From: Chitinophaga pinensis
GTDB taxonomy: Bacteria > Bacteroidota > Bacteroidia > NS11-12g > UBA9320
DNA: 35,026 nucleotides
Assembly: GCA_945907065.1 (NCBI GenBank)
Contig: CAMDSC010000023.1
Coordinates: forward strand, 1 to 35,026
Direction: 5' to 3'
Below the pieces are notes generated by a model. The model saw only the letters and a list, made by a program, of their open reading frames with translations. It ran no database searches and was not told where the DNA came from. Within the stretch, counting starts at the first letter, position 1. The number at the start of each line of letters is the position of its first letter. Positions 7,632-15,127 of this stretch are shown in pieces. Position numbers and translations under genes: made by a program.

Positions 7632-7639
7632 CAAAAGTA
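7632..7639 (-). promoter_or_regulatory. Candidate distal -7 box for the pnt operon (TACTTTTG)
   Basis: TACTTTTG on the minus strand lies between the GH3-family gene end and pntAA. If active it gives pntAA a leader of about 240 nt. The -33 element is not evident. The leader itself shows no riboswitch I recognise. Confidence 0.35.
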
Positions 7640-7669
7640 ATAGATGCTGTAAGCTAAATTAAAGTAGCA

Positions 7670-9205
7670 TTAGTTGCCTTTTGTTTGGCTGATAAATGCT
7701 TTCCAATCGGCCAGCTTTTCATTTTTAAGTACTCTTGGGAATTTTGTTTGGGCATTAAAATGTCCTGTTTTTTCCATCCAGGCAATAAATAAATCATTGG
7801 GAATGAGATCAACATAAATATCGCGAAGTGCCGCTGTTCGCTCAATTCGGTAATCGTCGTTAAGTATTTTTAAATGCGAGTCAATCGTGTTTTTTACAAC
7901 TTCGGCATCTAGGCTGTTTCCATCATATCCAATATACCATTGATGGGCAAAGTATCCATCAGGATGCGGGATTCCTGTTACGGTAAATTCAATAAGACTA
8001 ACCCCTAAATTATCACTTGTTAATTCCAAGGCACGGTTCATATTGTCTACACTCAGGTGCTCGCCACACAGGCTTAAAAAATGCTTGGTTCTTCCTGTTA
8101 TTTCTATTTCACAATTTTTAAGGTTTGTAAAACGGATAACGTCACCAATTAGATATCGCCAGGCTCCTGAACAGGTGCTTATCAATAATGCATAATCGGT
8201 TTTCTCATCTACTTCTAATAAGGACAAGGCTTGAGGATTGCCAATCATATCACCACTGTCGTCAAAGTTTTTTTCGTTAAAAGGTATAAACTCAAAATAG
8301 ATTCCGTTTCTAAAAAGCAGCCTCATGCCACTGGCATCTTCTCGGTGTTGAAACGCAATAAATCCTTCAGAAGCCAGATAGGTTTCAAAATATTTTATAG
8401 GTCGCCCTAAAAGTTTATCAATGCTTTTTTTGTAAGGTATTATTGAAACACCACCATGAACATATACCTCAAGATTTGGCCAAATCTCATGGATATTTGA
8501 AATTTTATAATGTTCTAAAATATTTTCAAAAAGCATTTGCACCCATGCCGGCACGCCAGCTATTATTCCCACATCCCAATTTACTGCTTCTCGAGTTATT
8601 TTCTGAATTTTTTCATTCCAGTTTTTTTCCTTCTTTATTTCAGTTTCAGGTTTGCTTATTCGTTGAAATACTAAGGGAATTCTAACTGTGGTTATTCCAC
8701 TTAAATCACCTGAATAATATATTCCGTTATAGTCCAGGTCAGTACTGCCACCCATCATCAACCAATTTTTCATTATATGATCTTTAGGTACATCAGTTCG
8801 CGCAATGGATAGCATTTGGCGAACACTGCCTCGCTGAATAGCTCGTTGCATTTCCATTGTTACAGGAATATATTTACTGCTATTATCGGTGGTACCACTG
8901 CTTACGGCAAAATAATCAATTTTGCCGGGCCATGTAATATTAGGTTCTCCTTTTCTACACCGTTCCCACCAAATAAGCATTTTTTGATAATCACCTGCAG
9001 GTATGACTTTCCTAAAATCGTCAACAATGTTTTCGGAATTACTGATTTTTTCAAAATTATAAGCTTTCCCAAATTCAGTAAATTGGGCTTTTTTAATAAG
9101 TCGTTTGAGTGTTTTTATTTGAGTATTATGACCTCTTTTAGCACTAATATTCCTATGGAATTGTAAGTTTTTGCTTTTTTCAAAAAGAGTTTTTAAGAAT
9201 GGCAT
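7670..9205 (-). CDS. GH3 auxin-responsive-promoter family protein
   Basis: 511 residues, the typical length of bacterial GH3 proteins, which belong to the acyl-adenylate-forming superfamily. Plant GH3 enzymes use ATP to join small carboxylic acids such as indoleacetate to amino acids; the bacterial substrates are mostly unknown. The ATP-binding loop is at 100-107 (AVSSGTTD), and STCSGAWRYLIGDVIRFTN holds the conserved YRxGD-type segment. TGRTKHFLSLCGEHLS matches the hinge region leading into the C-terminal subdomain. No carrier protein, amidase or hormone gene is near, so a substrate cannot be proposed. It is monocistronic and diverges from the small ORF at 9349. Confidence 0.92.
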   Translation of the reverse strand: MPFLKTLFEKSKNLQFHRNISAKRGHNTQIKTLKRLIKKAQFTEFGKAYNFEKISNSENIVDDFRKVIPAGDYQKMLIWWERCRKGEPNITWPGKIDYFAVSSGTTDNSSKYIPVTMEMQRAIQRGSVRQMLSIARTDVPKDHIMKNWLMMGGSTDLDYNGIYYSGDLSGITTVRIPLVFQRISKPETEIKKEKNWNEKIQKITREAVNWDVGIIAGVPAWVQMLFENILEHYKISNIHEIWPNLEVYVHGGVSIIPYKKSIDKLLGRPIKYFETYLASEGFIAFQHREDASGMRLLFRNGIYFEFIPFNEKNFDDSGDMIGNPQALSLLEVDEKTDYALLISTCSGAWRYLIGDVIRFTNLKNCEIEITGRTKHFLSLCGEHLSVDNMNRALELTSDNLGVSLIEFTVTGIPHPDGYFAHQWYIGYDGNSLDAEVVKNTIDSHLKILNDDYRIERTAALRDIYVDLIPNDLFIAWMEKTGHFNAQTKFPRVLKNEKLADWKAFISQTKGN

Positions 9206-9348
9206 TTAACAGTAAAATATTATTATTTCAATGCAATATTAACAAATTAAAATTAACTGAGCATGTTTTATGCGACCGTGTTCATAAAGGAATATTTTAA
9301 AAATTGTATATGTATAAATAGAAAAATGTGATTTAGTTTGTTGGCAAT

Positions 9349-9507
9349 ATGAAAAATTTACTTTTAATCATTAGTACTTTTTTGCTTTTATCATTTACCC
9401 CATCATCAACTTATAAGCCATGCGGAAAATACAATGGAAAAAATATTTATGAAGGAAAAGATGGTGGTTGCTATTATTTAAAAGGTAAGGAACATCGAAA
9501 AATTTAA
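9349..9507 (+). CDS. Small secreted peptide with signal sequence
   Basis: 52 codons from an ATG at 9349. The first 20 or so residues (MKNLLLIISTFLLLSFTPSS) form a signal peptide. The mature part is about 30 residues and contains CGKYNGKNIYEGKDGGCYYL. The C-G-x-Y-x-G-x-x-I-Y and GGCYY spacing resembles the short repeat found in small exported Bacteroidota proteins and in the PBCV-type basic adaptor domain. The two cysteines (C25 and C41) could form a disulfide after export. It precedes the VOC gene by 25 nt and may be co-transcribed. The function is unknown. Confidence 0.6.
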   Translation: MKNLLLIISTFLLLSFTPSSTYKPCGKYNGKNIYEGKDGGCYYLKGKEHRKI

Positions 9508-9532
9508 ATTGATAAAAAAATTGTAAGTGCAA

Positions 9533-9913
9533 ATGAAACGAGTAACAGGTCTTGGTGGGATTTTTTTTAAATCTGAAAATCTACAGAATACAAGAGAGTG
9601 GTATAAAACACACCTTGGGATAGAGTCTGAAAGCTGGGGAGCTCAATTTAATTGGCGTGATAATGATAACTCAGAAATTAAAGGTTGCACAGTTTGGAAT
9701 CCGTTTAAAAAGGATACCGACTATTTTGAGCCCTCAGAAAAACCATTTATGATTAATTACAGGGTTAACGACCTTGTTGAATTAATAACAGCTTTAAAAA
9801 ATGAAGGTATTGAAATAATTGGAGAAATGGCAGAGGATGACTTTGGAAAATTTGCTTGGATAATGGATCCTGAAAGCAATAAAATTGAACTTTGGGAGCC
9901 TCCTAAAGATTAG
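9533..9913 (+). CDS. VOC-family (glyoxalase/bleomycin-resistance-like) protein
   Basis: 126 residues from the ATG at 9533; a GTG two codons earlier is possible but unlikely. The single vicinal-oxygen-chelate domain begins TGLGGIFFKSENLQNTREWY, with the typical partner segment in the second half (FMINYRVNDLVELI) and a closing DPESNKIELWEP. In this superfamily the final glutamate of IELWEP is usually a metal ligand. Members include lactoylglutathione lyases, dioxygenases and antibiotic-binding proteins, so the substrate cannot be told. Its stop codon overlaps the stop of nadD on the other strand by two bases. Confidence 0.88.
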   Translation: MKRVTGLGGIFFKSENLQNTREWYKTHLGIESESWGAQFNWRDNDNSEIKGCTVWNPFKKDTDYFEPSEKPFMINYRVNDLVELITALKNEGIEIIGEMAEDDFGKFAWIMDPESNKIELWEPPKD

Positions 9914-10497
9914 GCTGAAACCATTTCTTGAAGCAATGTAATAGAAGCTAAATAATCATTTACTGAATCGGGAACCAGGTATCTTACCGATTTATTCATG
10001 CGAATCAAACCCCGGATATAGGTCGAAGAAAGTTGTATTGCTGGAGCTTTGTATATTTTTACTTTTTGGTTTTTTGCAAATTCACCACCTGTAGAACCTT
10101 CTCGCTGATAGGAAAGAATTTTATAATTCATCAGGATATATTCATAGTCCTTCCACTTGTCTAAATGCTGCAAAGTATCCGTTCCCATGATTAATTCAAA
10201 CTCATAATCTGGATATTTTTTTGATAATGCTTTTAAAGTATTAAATGTATAGGAAGGGCGGGTTAATGAGAATTCGATATCGCAGATTTTTATTTTGCTA
10301 TGTTGGCCAATGGCCAATTTTACCATTTGCAACCTGTCGTTTTCAGGGTATAAATCTTTGGCTGATTTTAAAGGGTTTTGAGGGGATACTACAAACCAAA
10401 CTTCATCTAATCCGGCCTGATTTAACATGAACTGAGAAATGATTAAATGACCGTTATGTATGGGGTTGAATGATCCGAAATATAAACCTATTTTCAT
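9910..10497 (-). CDS. nadD: Nicotinate-nucleotide adenylyltransferase
   Basis: NadD adenylates nicotinate mononucleotide with ATP to give deamido-NAD, the shared step of de novo and salvage NAD synthesis. The protein has 195 residues. The nucleotidyltransferase signature GSFNPIHNGHL is at residues 8-18, and the second signature is SSTYIRG near 157-163. GTDTLQHLDKWKDY, between them, is typical of NadD rather than of CoaD. It is the last gene of the leftward unit with gmk and yicC, but the 70-nt gap before it holds a good promoter match, so it may also be transcribed alone. Confidence 0.93.
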   Translation of the reverse strand: MKIGLYFGSFNPIHNGHLIISQFMLNQAGLDEVWFVVSPQNPLKSAKDLYPENDRLQMVKLAIGQHSKIKICDIEFSLTRPSYTFNTLKALSKKYPDYEFELIMGTDTLQHLDKWKDYEYILMNYKILSYQREGSTGGEFAKNQKVKIYKAPAIQLSSTYIRGLIRMNKSVRYLVPDSVNDYLASITLLQEMVSA

Positions 10498-10528
10498 TAA
10501 TTGGATTGTCTGAAATGACAGAAGCTAA

Positions 10529-10559
10529 CAAATATATAACAAAAAAATAACCTGAGCAA
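10529..10559 (-). promoter_or_regulatory. Candidate promoter for nadD
   Basis: On the minus strand TTG (10559-10557) is followed after 20 nt by TATATTTG (10536-10529). Both the TAnnTTTG box and the spacing fit the Bacteroidota consensus. It is one of the best promoter matches in the window. Confidence 0.55.
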
Positions 10560-10567
10560 AATAATGA

Positions 10568-11137
10568 CTAATTCTTTTCAAGAAATTTTAGTACAACCTG
10601 CTCTGCTTCTGATAAAGCTAACTGCAAATTATCATTTATTATTACTATGTCAAACTGGTTTTCAAAACCCAATTCAAAATTAGCTTTATCAATTCTTTCT
10701 TGCAGGTGATGTTCAACCTCTGTGTCGCGTTTTCTTAATCGGTCCATTAATATTTCAATAGATGGAGGCCTTAAAAAAACGGCAAGAGCTTTGTCTCCGT
10801 ATTTTTTCTTGATATTGATACCTCCTTGAACATCCACATCAAAAACAATTGTTTTGCCCTGAGCCCAAACTCGGTTTACTTCCGAAACCAAGGTGCCATA
10901 GTATAATCCCTTGTATACTTCTTCATATTCCAAAAACTCTTTAGCGGCCATTTTTTTTTCAAAATCGACTTCTTTTAAAAAATAGTAATCCTTTCCATCT
11001 GTTTCTGACGGTCTTTTTTTGCGGGTGGTGGCTGATACAGAAAAACCTAATTTGTTGCTCATTTCTTTAAGCAAATGCTTAACAACGGTGGTTTTACCTG
11101 AGCCGGACGGTGCTGAAAATATGATGAGCTTTTCCAA
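10568..11137 (-). CDS. gmk: Guanylate kinase
   Basis: Phosphorylates GMP to GDP with ATP, and is essential for GTP supply. At 189 residues it is close to the usual size. The P-loop is APSGSGKTT at residues 9-17. The GMP-binding part has SATTRKKRPSETDGKDYYF, with the conserved SxTTRxxRxxExxGxDY pattern, followed by the EFLEYEEVYKGLYYGT segment. DVDVQGG is the Walker-B-like region. It lies 47 nt after yicC, an arrangement common in many bacteria, with a GC-rich hairpin in the gap. Confidence 0.96.
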   Translation of the reverse strand: MEKLIIFSAPSGSGKTTVVKHLLKEMSNKLGFSVSATTRKKRPSETDGKDYYFLKEVDFEKKMAAKEFLEYEEVYKGLYYGTLVSEVNRVWAQGKTIVFDVDVQGGINIKKKYGDKALAVFLRPPSIEILMDRLRKRDTEVEHHLQERIDKANFELGFENQFDIVIINDNLQLALSEAEQVVLKFLEKN

Positions 11138-11157
11138 TAAAAAATTTTTATTTAGTA

Positions 11158-11177
11158 CCGTTGGCTTAAACCAACGG
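11158..11177. repeat. GC-rich palindrome between yicC and gmk
   Basis: CCGTTGG (11158-11164) and CCAACGG (11171-11177) form a perfect 7-bp stem with a 6-nt loop in an otherwise AT-rich 47-nt gap. It could be an mRNA-processing or stability element in the operon, or one copy of a dispersed palindrome. No T-run directly follows on the minus strand, so it is not a standard terminator. Confidence 0.55.
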
Positions 11178-11184
11178 CAATGGA

Positions 11185-12060
11185 TTATAAAACATTTAAA
11201 ACCTGTTCTTTTATCTTTTCTAATTCCTCTTTCATTTTAACCACGGCCTTTTGCATACCTGCATGGCTTGCTTTTGAGCCCATAGTATTTATTTCACGGC
11301 CTATTTCTTGGGCTATAAAATTTAGCTTTCGTCCGCTTTGTTCCTCTTTCAGAGTATCTAAAAAATGGCGGCAATGAGATATCAATCTGTTTTTTTCCTC
11401 GGTGATATCTAATTTTTCCAAGTAATAAACTAATTCTTGTTCAAAACGATTTTTATCAAATCCTTCTTTTCCTAACAATTCGTTTAGGTTTTTTTGAAGC
11501 TTTTGTTTGGTTATTTCCATTCTTTCGGTTTCAAACTCTTCAACTTCTGGTATTAGTTCTTCTATGGCAAAGCAATGATTGGTTAGTAATGTTTGCAAGG
11601 CCTTTCCTTCTTCTTTTCTAAAGGTTTCAAGATTATTGAATGCTATTTCAAAGGTTTTCAAAAGTTGTTCCCAATCTGTTTCCTCATAGCCTTGATCTTC
11701 AAGTTTCATTAATTCAGGCATGGTCATTAACGACCGAAAAATATCTTTTGAATCAGCACCCAAACTATCGGCCAGTTCTTTCCATGATTTATAAAATTCA
11801 ATGGCCAAAGGTTTATTTATAACAACGGGTTCAGGTTCCGTGCCTTTTTGTTTTTCAACATTTATATAGGCATTTACCGAGCCTCTAACCATTTTAGCTC
11901 CTATGTGGTTTCGTAGCACCATTTCTTTATCGCTAAACAGTTTAGGAAGCCTAAGATTAAGTTCCATAAACTTGCCATTCAGTGATTTTAGTTCTACTTT
12001 AAAAATGTATTTATTGGAAGTAGTTTCGGCACTTCCATAGCCGGTCATGGATTTAAGCAT
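11185..12060 (-). CDS. yicC: YicC-family endoribonuclease
   Basis: 291 residues. The N-terminal MLKSMTGYGSAE and the C-terminal EIGREINTMGSKASHAGMQ are the two diagnostic blocks of the YicC/YloC family (YicC_N and DUF1732 domains). The E. coli member is a ribonuclease linked to small-RNA turnover. The middle is rich in Glu and Lys and probably forms long helices. It overlaps the end of the EamA transporter gene by 8 nt, and gmk follows after 47 nt, so translational coupling with the upstream gene is likely. The yicC-gmk linkage is conserved across distant bacteria. Confidence 0.93.
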   Translation of the reverse strand: MLKSMTGYGSAETTSNKYIFKVELKSLNGKFMELNLRLPKLFSDKEMVLRNHIGAKMVRGSVNAYINVEKQKGTEPEPVVINKPLAIEFYKSWKELADSLGADSKDIFRSLMTMPELMKLEDQGYEETDWEQLLKTFEIAFNNLETFRKEEGKALQTLLTNHCFAIEELIPEVEEFETERMEITKQKLQKNLNELLGKEGFDKNRFEQELVYYLEKLDITEEKNRLISHCRHFLDTLKEEQSGRKLNFIAQEIGREINTMGSKASHAGMQKAVVKMKEELEKIKEQVLNVL

Positions 12061-12913
12061 TTTGTTTTTTTGATTTATTAACTAAAAATACACCTGTAAA
12101 AATAGCCACTGCAAAAATAACTTTTTCAAGGGTAAGCATTTCTTTTCCAGCCAAAACTGCGATTAAGGTGGCCAAAACCGGTTGCAAATAAATATAGGAC
12201 CCAACCAATGATGGGCTAGCATGTTTCAGAGACCAGGCATTTAACAAGTAAGTAAAAAATGTAGTGCCTATTATTACAAACGCAATCCCAATCCATATTG
12301 AGTTGGGGAAAGCTGCAAAATTTGTAGTAATTAGCTGATGAAATCCAAAAGGCAAAACCAAAATACTGCCCATGGCAAAAGTGTAGGTAGAAACCGTTAA
12401 CGGATTATATTTTCGCATTAATGATTTTACTTTTACCAAATATACCGAATACAAAATAGCATTGGCAGTTACCATCAAATCACCCCAAACCGTTTTTTCG
12501 CTAAAGTTAAGAGCAAATCCACCTATTAAAAATATTCCTCCTAAAGTAGCTATTGCTAAGCCCGCTACTTTTAAAAAACCAAATCCTTCTTTAAGCACAA
12601 CACCCGAAATAATAGCTGTAAAAATTGGGGTGAACATCATCAATACCGCACCATTGATTCGTTGGGTATAGCTTAAACCTTTAAAAAATAAAAGCATATT
12701 GAACAATGTGCCAAAAAGAGTGCAAATAAATACCCGTTTCAAATCCTTCTTATCTGTTATTTTTTCACGAATAAAAACGATTTGTATTACAAAAAATATA
12801 AATCCGGCGATGATTATTCGTATGGCCACAAAAGCTTCTGAAGGCAGCCATTGGGGCATTATTTCCTTAGCAATGGTAAATGTGGCAGCATAAAGCAAGG
12901 CCACCATAAACAA
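12053..12913 (-). CDS. EamA/DMT-superfamily transporter
   Basis: 286 residues with ten membrane helices arranged as two EamA repeats of about 140 residues each, the standard drug/metabolite transporter layout. The substrate is unknown. The second repeat ends with SYIYLQPVLATLIAVLAGKE, a typical late-helix segment. The start is uncertain. A TTG at 12913 gives the boundary used here and an ATG follows at 12907. Homologous-looking sequence (KNTTLFVHLALF) continues upstream to a CTG at 12946, and that longer N-terminus would give a full first helix. The gene lies close behind the phosphoesterase and overlaps yicC by 8 nt. Confidence 0.88.
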   Translation of the reverse strand: MFMVALLYAATFTIAKEIMPQWLPSEAFVAIRIIIAGFIFFVIQIVFIREKITDKKDLKRVFICTLFGTLFNMLLFFKGLSYTQRINGAVLMMFTPIFTAIISGVVLKEGFGFLKVAGLAIATLGGIFLIGGFALNFSEKTVWGDLMVTANAILYSVYLVKVKSLMRKYNPLTVSTYTFAMGSILVLPFGFHQLITTNFAAFPNSIWIGIAFVIIGTTFFTYLLNAWSLKHASPSLVGSYIYLQPVLATLIAVLAGKEMLTLEKVIFAVAIFTGVFLVNKSKKQNA

Positions 12914-12956
12914 AGCAAGATGAACAAAAAGTGTAGTGTTTTTCAGAGTTGCGAAA

Positions 12957-14204
12957 TTACCCTTTCTTTAATTCAATAATAGTAATTTCAGGCAAAATAC
13001 CAAACCGGCCGGGGTAACCTAAAAATCCAAAGCCACGATTTACATACAAATGTTGATGACCTTCCGTGTGCAAATCGGCCCATTCCTTATACATGTATTT
13101 TATGGGGCTCCATTTATAGTTTCCAATTTCCACCCCAAATTGCATACCATGAGTGTGGCCTGAAAACATTACGTCAATATCCGGGTAATTATTTAAAACT
13201 TCACCACGCCAGTGGCTTGGGTCGTGCGATAGCAATAGTTTTACAGGCAAATCTTCGGTTCCTTTAACGGCTGCATGCATTTTTCCATACTTAGGAAAAC
13301 GGCCTTTATTGCCCCAGTTTCCAATTCCTAATACACCAATGGAATCTTCGCCAATAGTAATACGTTCATGTTCATCCACCAATAATCTCCACCCTAAATT
13401 TTTATGAACTGTTTTTAAATCTTCCAAATTTTGGATCTTGGCTTCAGGACTTGGCCAGCTAACATAATCGCCATAATCATGATTACCGAAAATGCTAAAA
13501 ACGCCGTGAGGTGCTGTTAATTTATTAAACACATCCATGTAAGGAGCCATTTCAGTAGATTCATTATTTACCAAATCGCCGGTAAAAAATATGACATCCG
13601 CTTTTTGGTCCAAAACCATTTGAACGCCGCGTTTCACTGCTTCAGTATCCCAAAACGAACCGGAGTGAATATCGCTGATTTGAAGAATACGAAATCCGTC
13701 AAACGAATCGGGAAGATTTTTTAAAGAAATGGATCTTCGCTTTATGCGGTAATCATAAGCTCCGCTAAAAATACCCCAACTCAAAGCTGTAAGAATTCCG
13801 GTTCCGGCCAGCATACCCGTTTTTACCAAAAATTCAGAACGGTTAATTTTGGTGCCGGCTACACTTTCGGTTTTTGTTTGAAATAGGGAGACAATCCATC
13901 TAAAAAAGCGAATTATATCATCAATAAATAAAAATAAAATCCAAGTGAACTTGGCAAAATATTGGCCAAAAAGAAAGGTAGCAATTACAATTTTTAATCC
14001 CCAAAACTGGTGTGCAGGCAAAGAATGAAAAGTAATTAAAAGTATAATATTAAGGGCTGAAAGTATCCAAAATCCTGTTTTCAGCCAGCGCTGAATTTGA
14101 GGTTGATAGTTGCTGATTAAAACTTTAAATCCGCTAAAAACATACCAATCTATCAACAACATTATGGCTGAGAAAAAGGCAATTATTATTAATTTATTGG
14201 GCAT
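12957..14204 (-). CDS. Membrane-anchored metallophosphoesterase
   Basis: 415 residues. Three or four N-terminal membrane helices (about 3-24, 44-62, 68-98) precede a cytoplasm- or periplasm-facing loop, a further hydrophobic segment (about 128-148) and a calcineurin-like phosphoesterase domain. All metal-ligand motifs are present: D178-x-H180, GDLVNN with D210 and N214, GNHD at 240-243, SHD at 326-328 and GHTH at 349-352. Related YkuE/YaeI-type enzymes act on lipid-linked pyrophosphates or other phosphate esters; the real substrate is not known. It is the first gene of the leftward set that runs through EamA, yicC and gmk. Confidence 0.9.
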   Translation of the reverse strand: MPNKLIIIAFFSAIMLLIDWYVFSGFKVLISNYQPQIQRWLKTGFWILSALNIILLITFHSLPAHQFWGLKIVIATFLFGQYFAKFTWILFLFIDDIIRFFRWIVSLFQTKTESVAGTKINRSEFLVKTGMLAGTGILTALSWGIFSGAYDYRIKRRSISLKNLPDSFDGFRILQISDIHSGSFWDTEAVKRGVQMVLDQKADVIFFTGDLVNNESTEMAPYMDVFNKLTAPHGVFSIFGNHDYGDYVSWPSPEAKIQNLEDLKTVHKNLGWRLLVDEHERITIGEDSIGVLGIGNWGNKGRFPKYGKMHAAVKGTEDLPVKLLLSHDPSHWRGEVLNNYPDIDVMFSGHTHGMQFGVEIGNYKWSPIKYMYKEWADLHTEGHQHLYVNRGFGFLGYPGRFGILPEITIIELKKG

Positions 14205-14302
14205 TTATTTTATATGAAAATTTTGAGTTTTGAAAATTGCTAGAATTGACAGTTTTAAGACTTATATCTATTAAATTTTAGTTTTCAACTTTTAACTTAA
14301 CT

Positions 14303-15115
14303 CTATTTAGCTACTAATTTTTTTCTAATAATATTTCTTACAGCAAAATATCCTATTCCTCCATTGCTAATGTTTCCTGAAATATTAGAAGGTGGAGCTG
14401 AAAACGGGCTACCATCGCGACTAGTTTGAGTTTGAATGGCTGTTAAAAAATTGTAATATTGACGAGATATAGCCATTTGTTCCAATGCTATACTATCATT
14501 TAAACGAAAAGGAAACTGAAAATCCGTGCTTAAATATTGGCCGTTTTCTTCTAAAAATTGATCATCAGCCAAATAATAAAAGTCCTCGGTTAGCAAGGTA
14601 TCGTTTTGGTATAAATTCCAAAGATAGCAGTCGCCTTTTCCAGGTTTTTCTCGTGTCCATTCATATAAATAATAGCCAGCAGGAAAAAATCCTCGCTTAG
14701 GCATATACACCGCTTTTAATGAATCTATAGGGTTTTGGGGTAAACATGTTTCAGTAGCACTGTAGGTTTTTCCTTTATAAGATACATTTAAAGTATATGC
14801 TACTCCAACTTTACAAGGATTAATATTTTTTGAATAATAATATCCTGCAGTGTCATGGTATAATGTATCCTTACTTCCATTGCTACCCAATATAGTAACC
14901 ATAGCATCTGTTACTTCTGGTATGGTTAGTGAATAATAATCAGCAGTTGTGGTAACTCTTACCATAAAAGGAATACTATCATTACTTATATTTGATTCTA
15001 TTACAGGAATAGCTCCTACATTATTCAAGTTTAAAATAACTTCATCGCGGCAAGAAGATAATGCCACTATGGCTAAAAATGATACTATTAGGTTTTTAAA
15101 TATTTGGTTCGTCAT
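14303..15115 (-). CDS. DUF4249 lipoprotein
   Basis: 270 residues beginning with a lipoprotein signal whose lipobox is LSSC with Cys22 as the lipidated residue, so it should sit on the outer membrane. The body matches DUF4249 in my reading: an early VIESNISND-like beta segment, DAMVTILGSNG, and a long beta-rich middle. Genes of this family regularly sit directly downstream of a TonB-dependent receptor, as here (12-nt gap), and probably encode a surface partner of it. The ligand is unknown. This is not a SusD protein. Confidence 0.85.
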   Translation of the reverse strand: MTNQIFKNLIVSFLAIVALSSCRDEVILNLNNVGAIPVIESNISNDSIPFMVRVTTTADYYSLTIPEVTDAMVTILGSNGSKDTLYHDTAGYYYSKNINPCKVGVAYTLNVSYKGKTYSATETCLPQNPIDSLKAVYMPKRGFFPAGYYLYEWTREKPGKGDCYLWNLYQNDTLLTEDFYYLADDQFLEENGQYLSTDFQFPFRLNDSIALEQMAISRQYYNFLTAIQTQTSRDGSPFSAPPSNISGNISNGGIGYFAVRNIIRKKLVAK

Positions 15116-15127
15116 TAGTTTTCTTAA

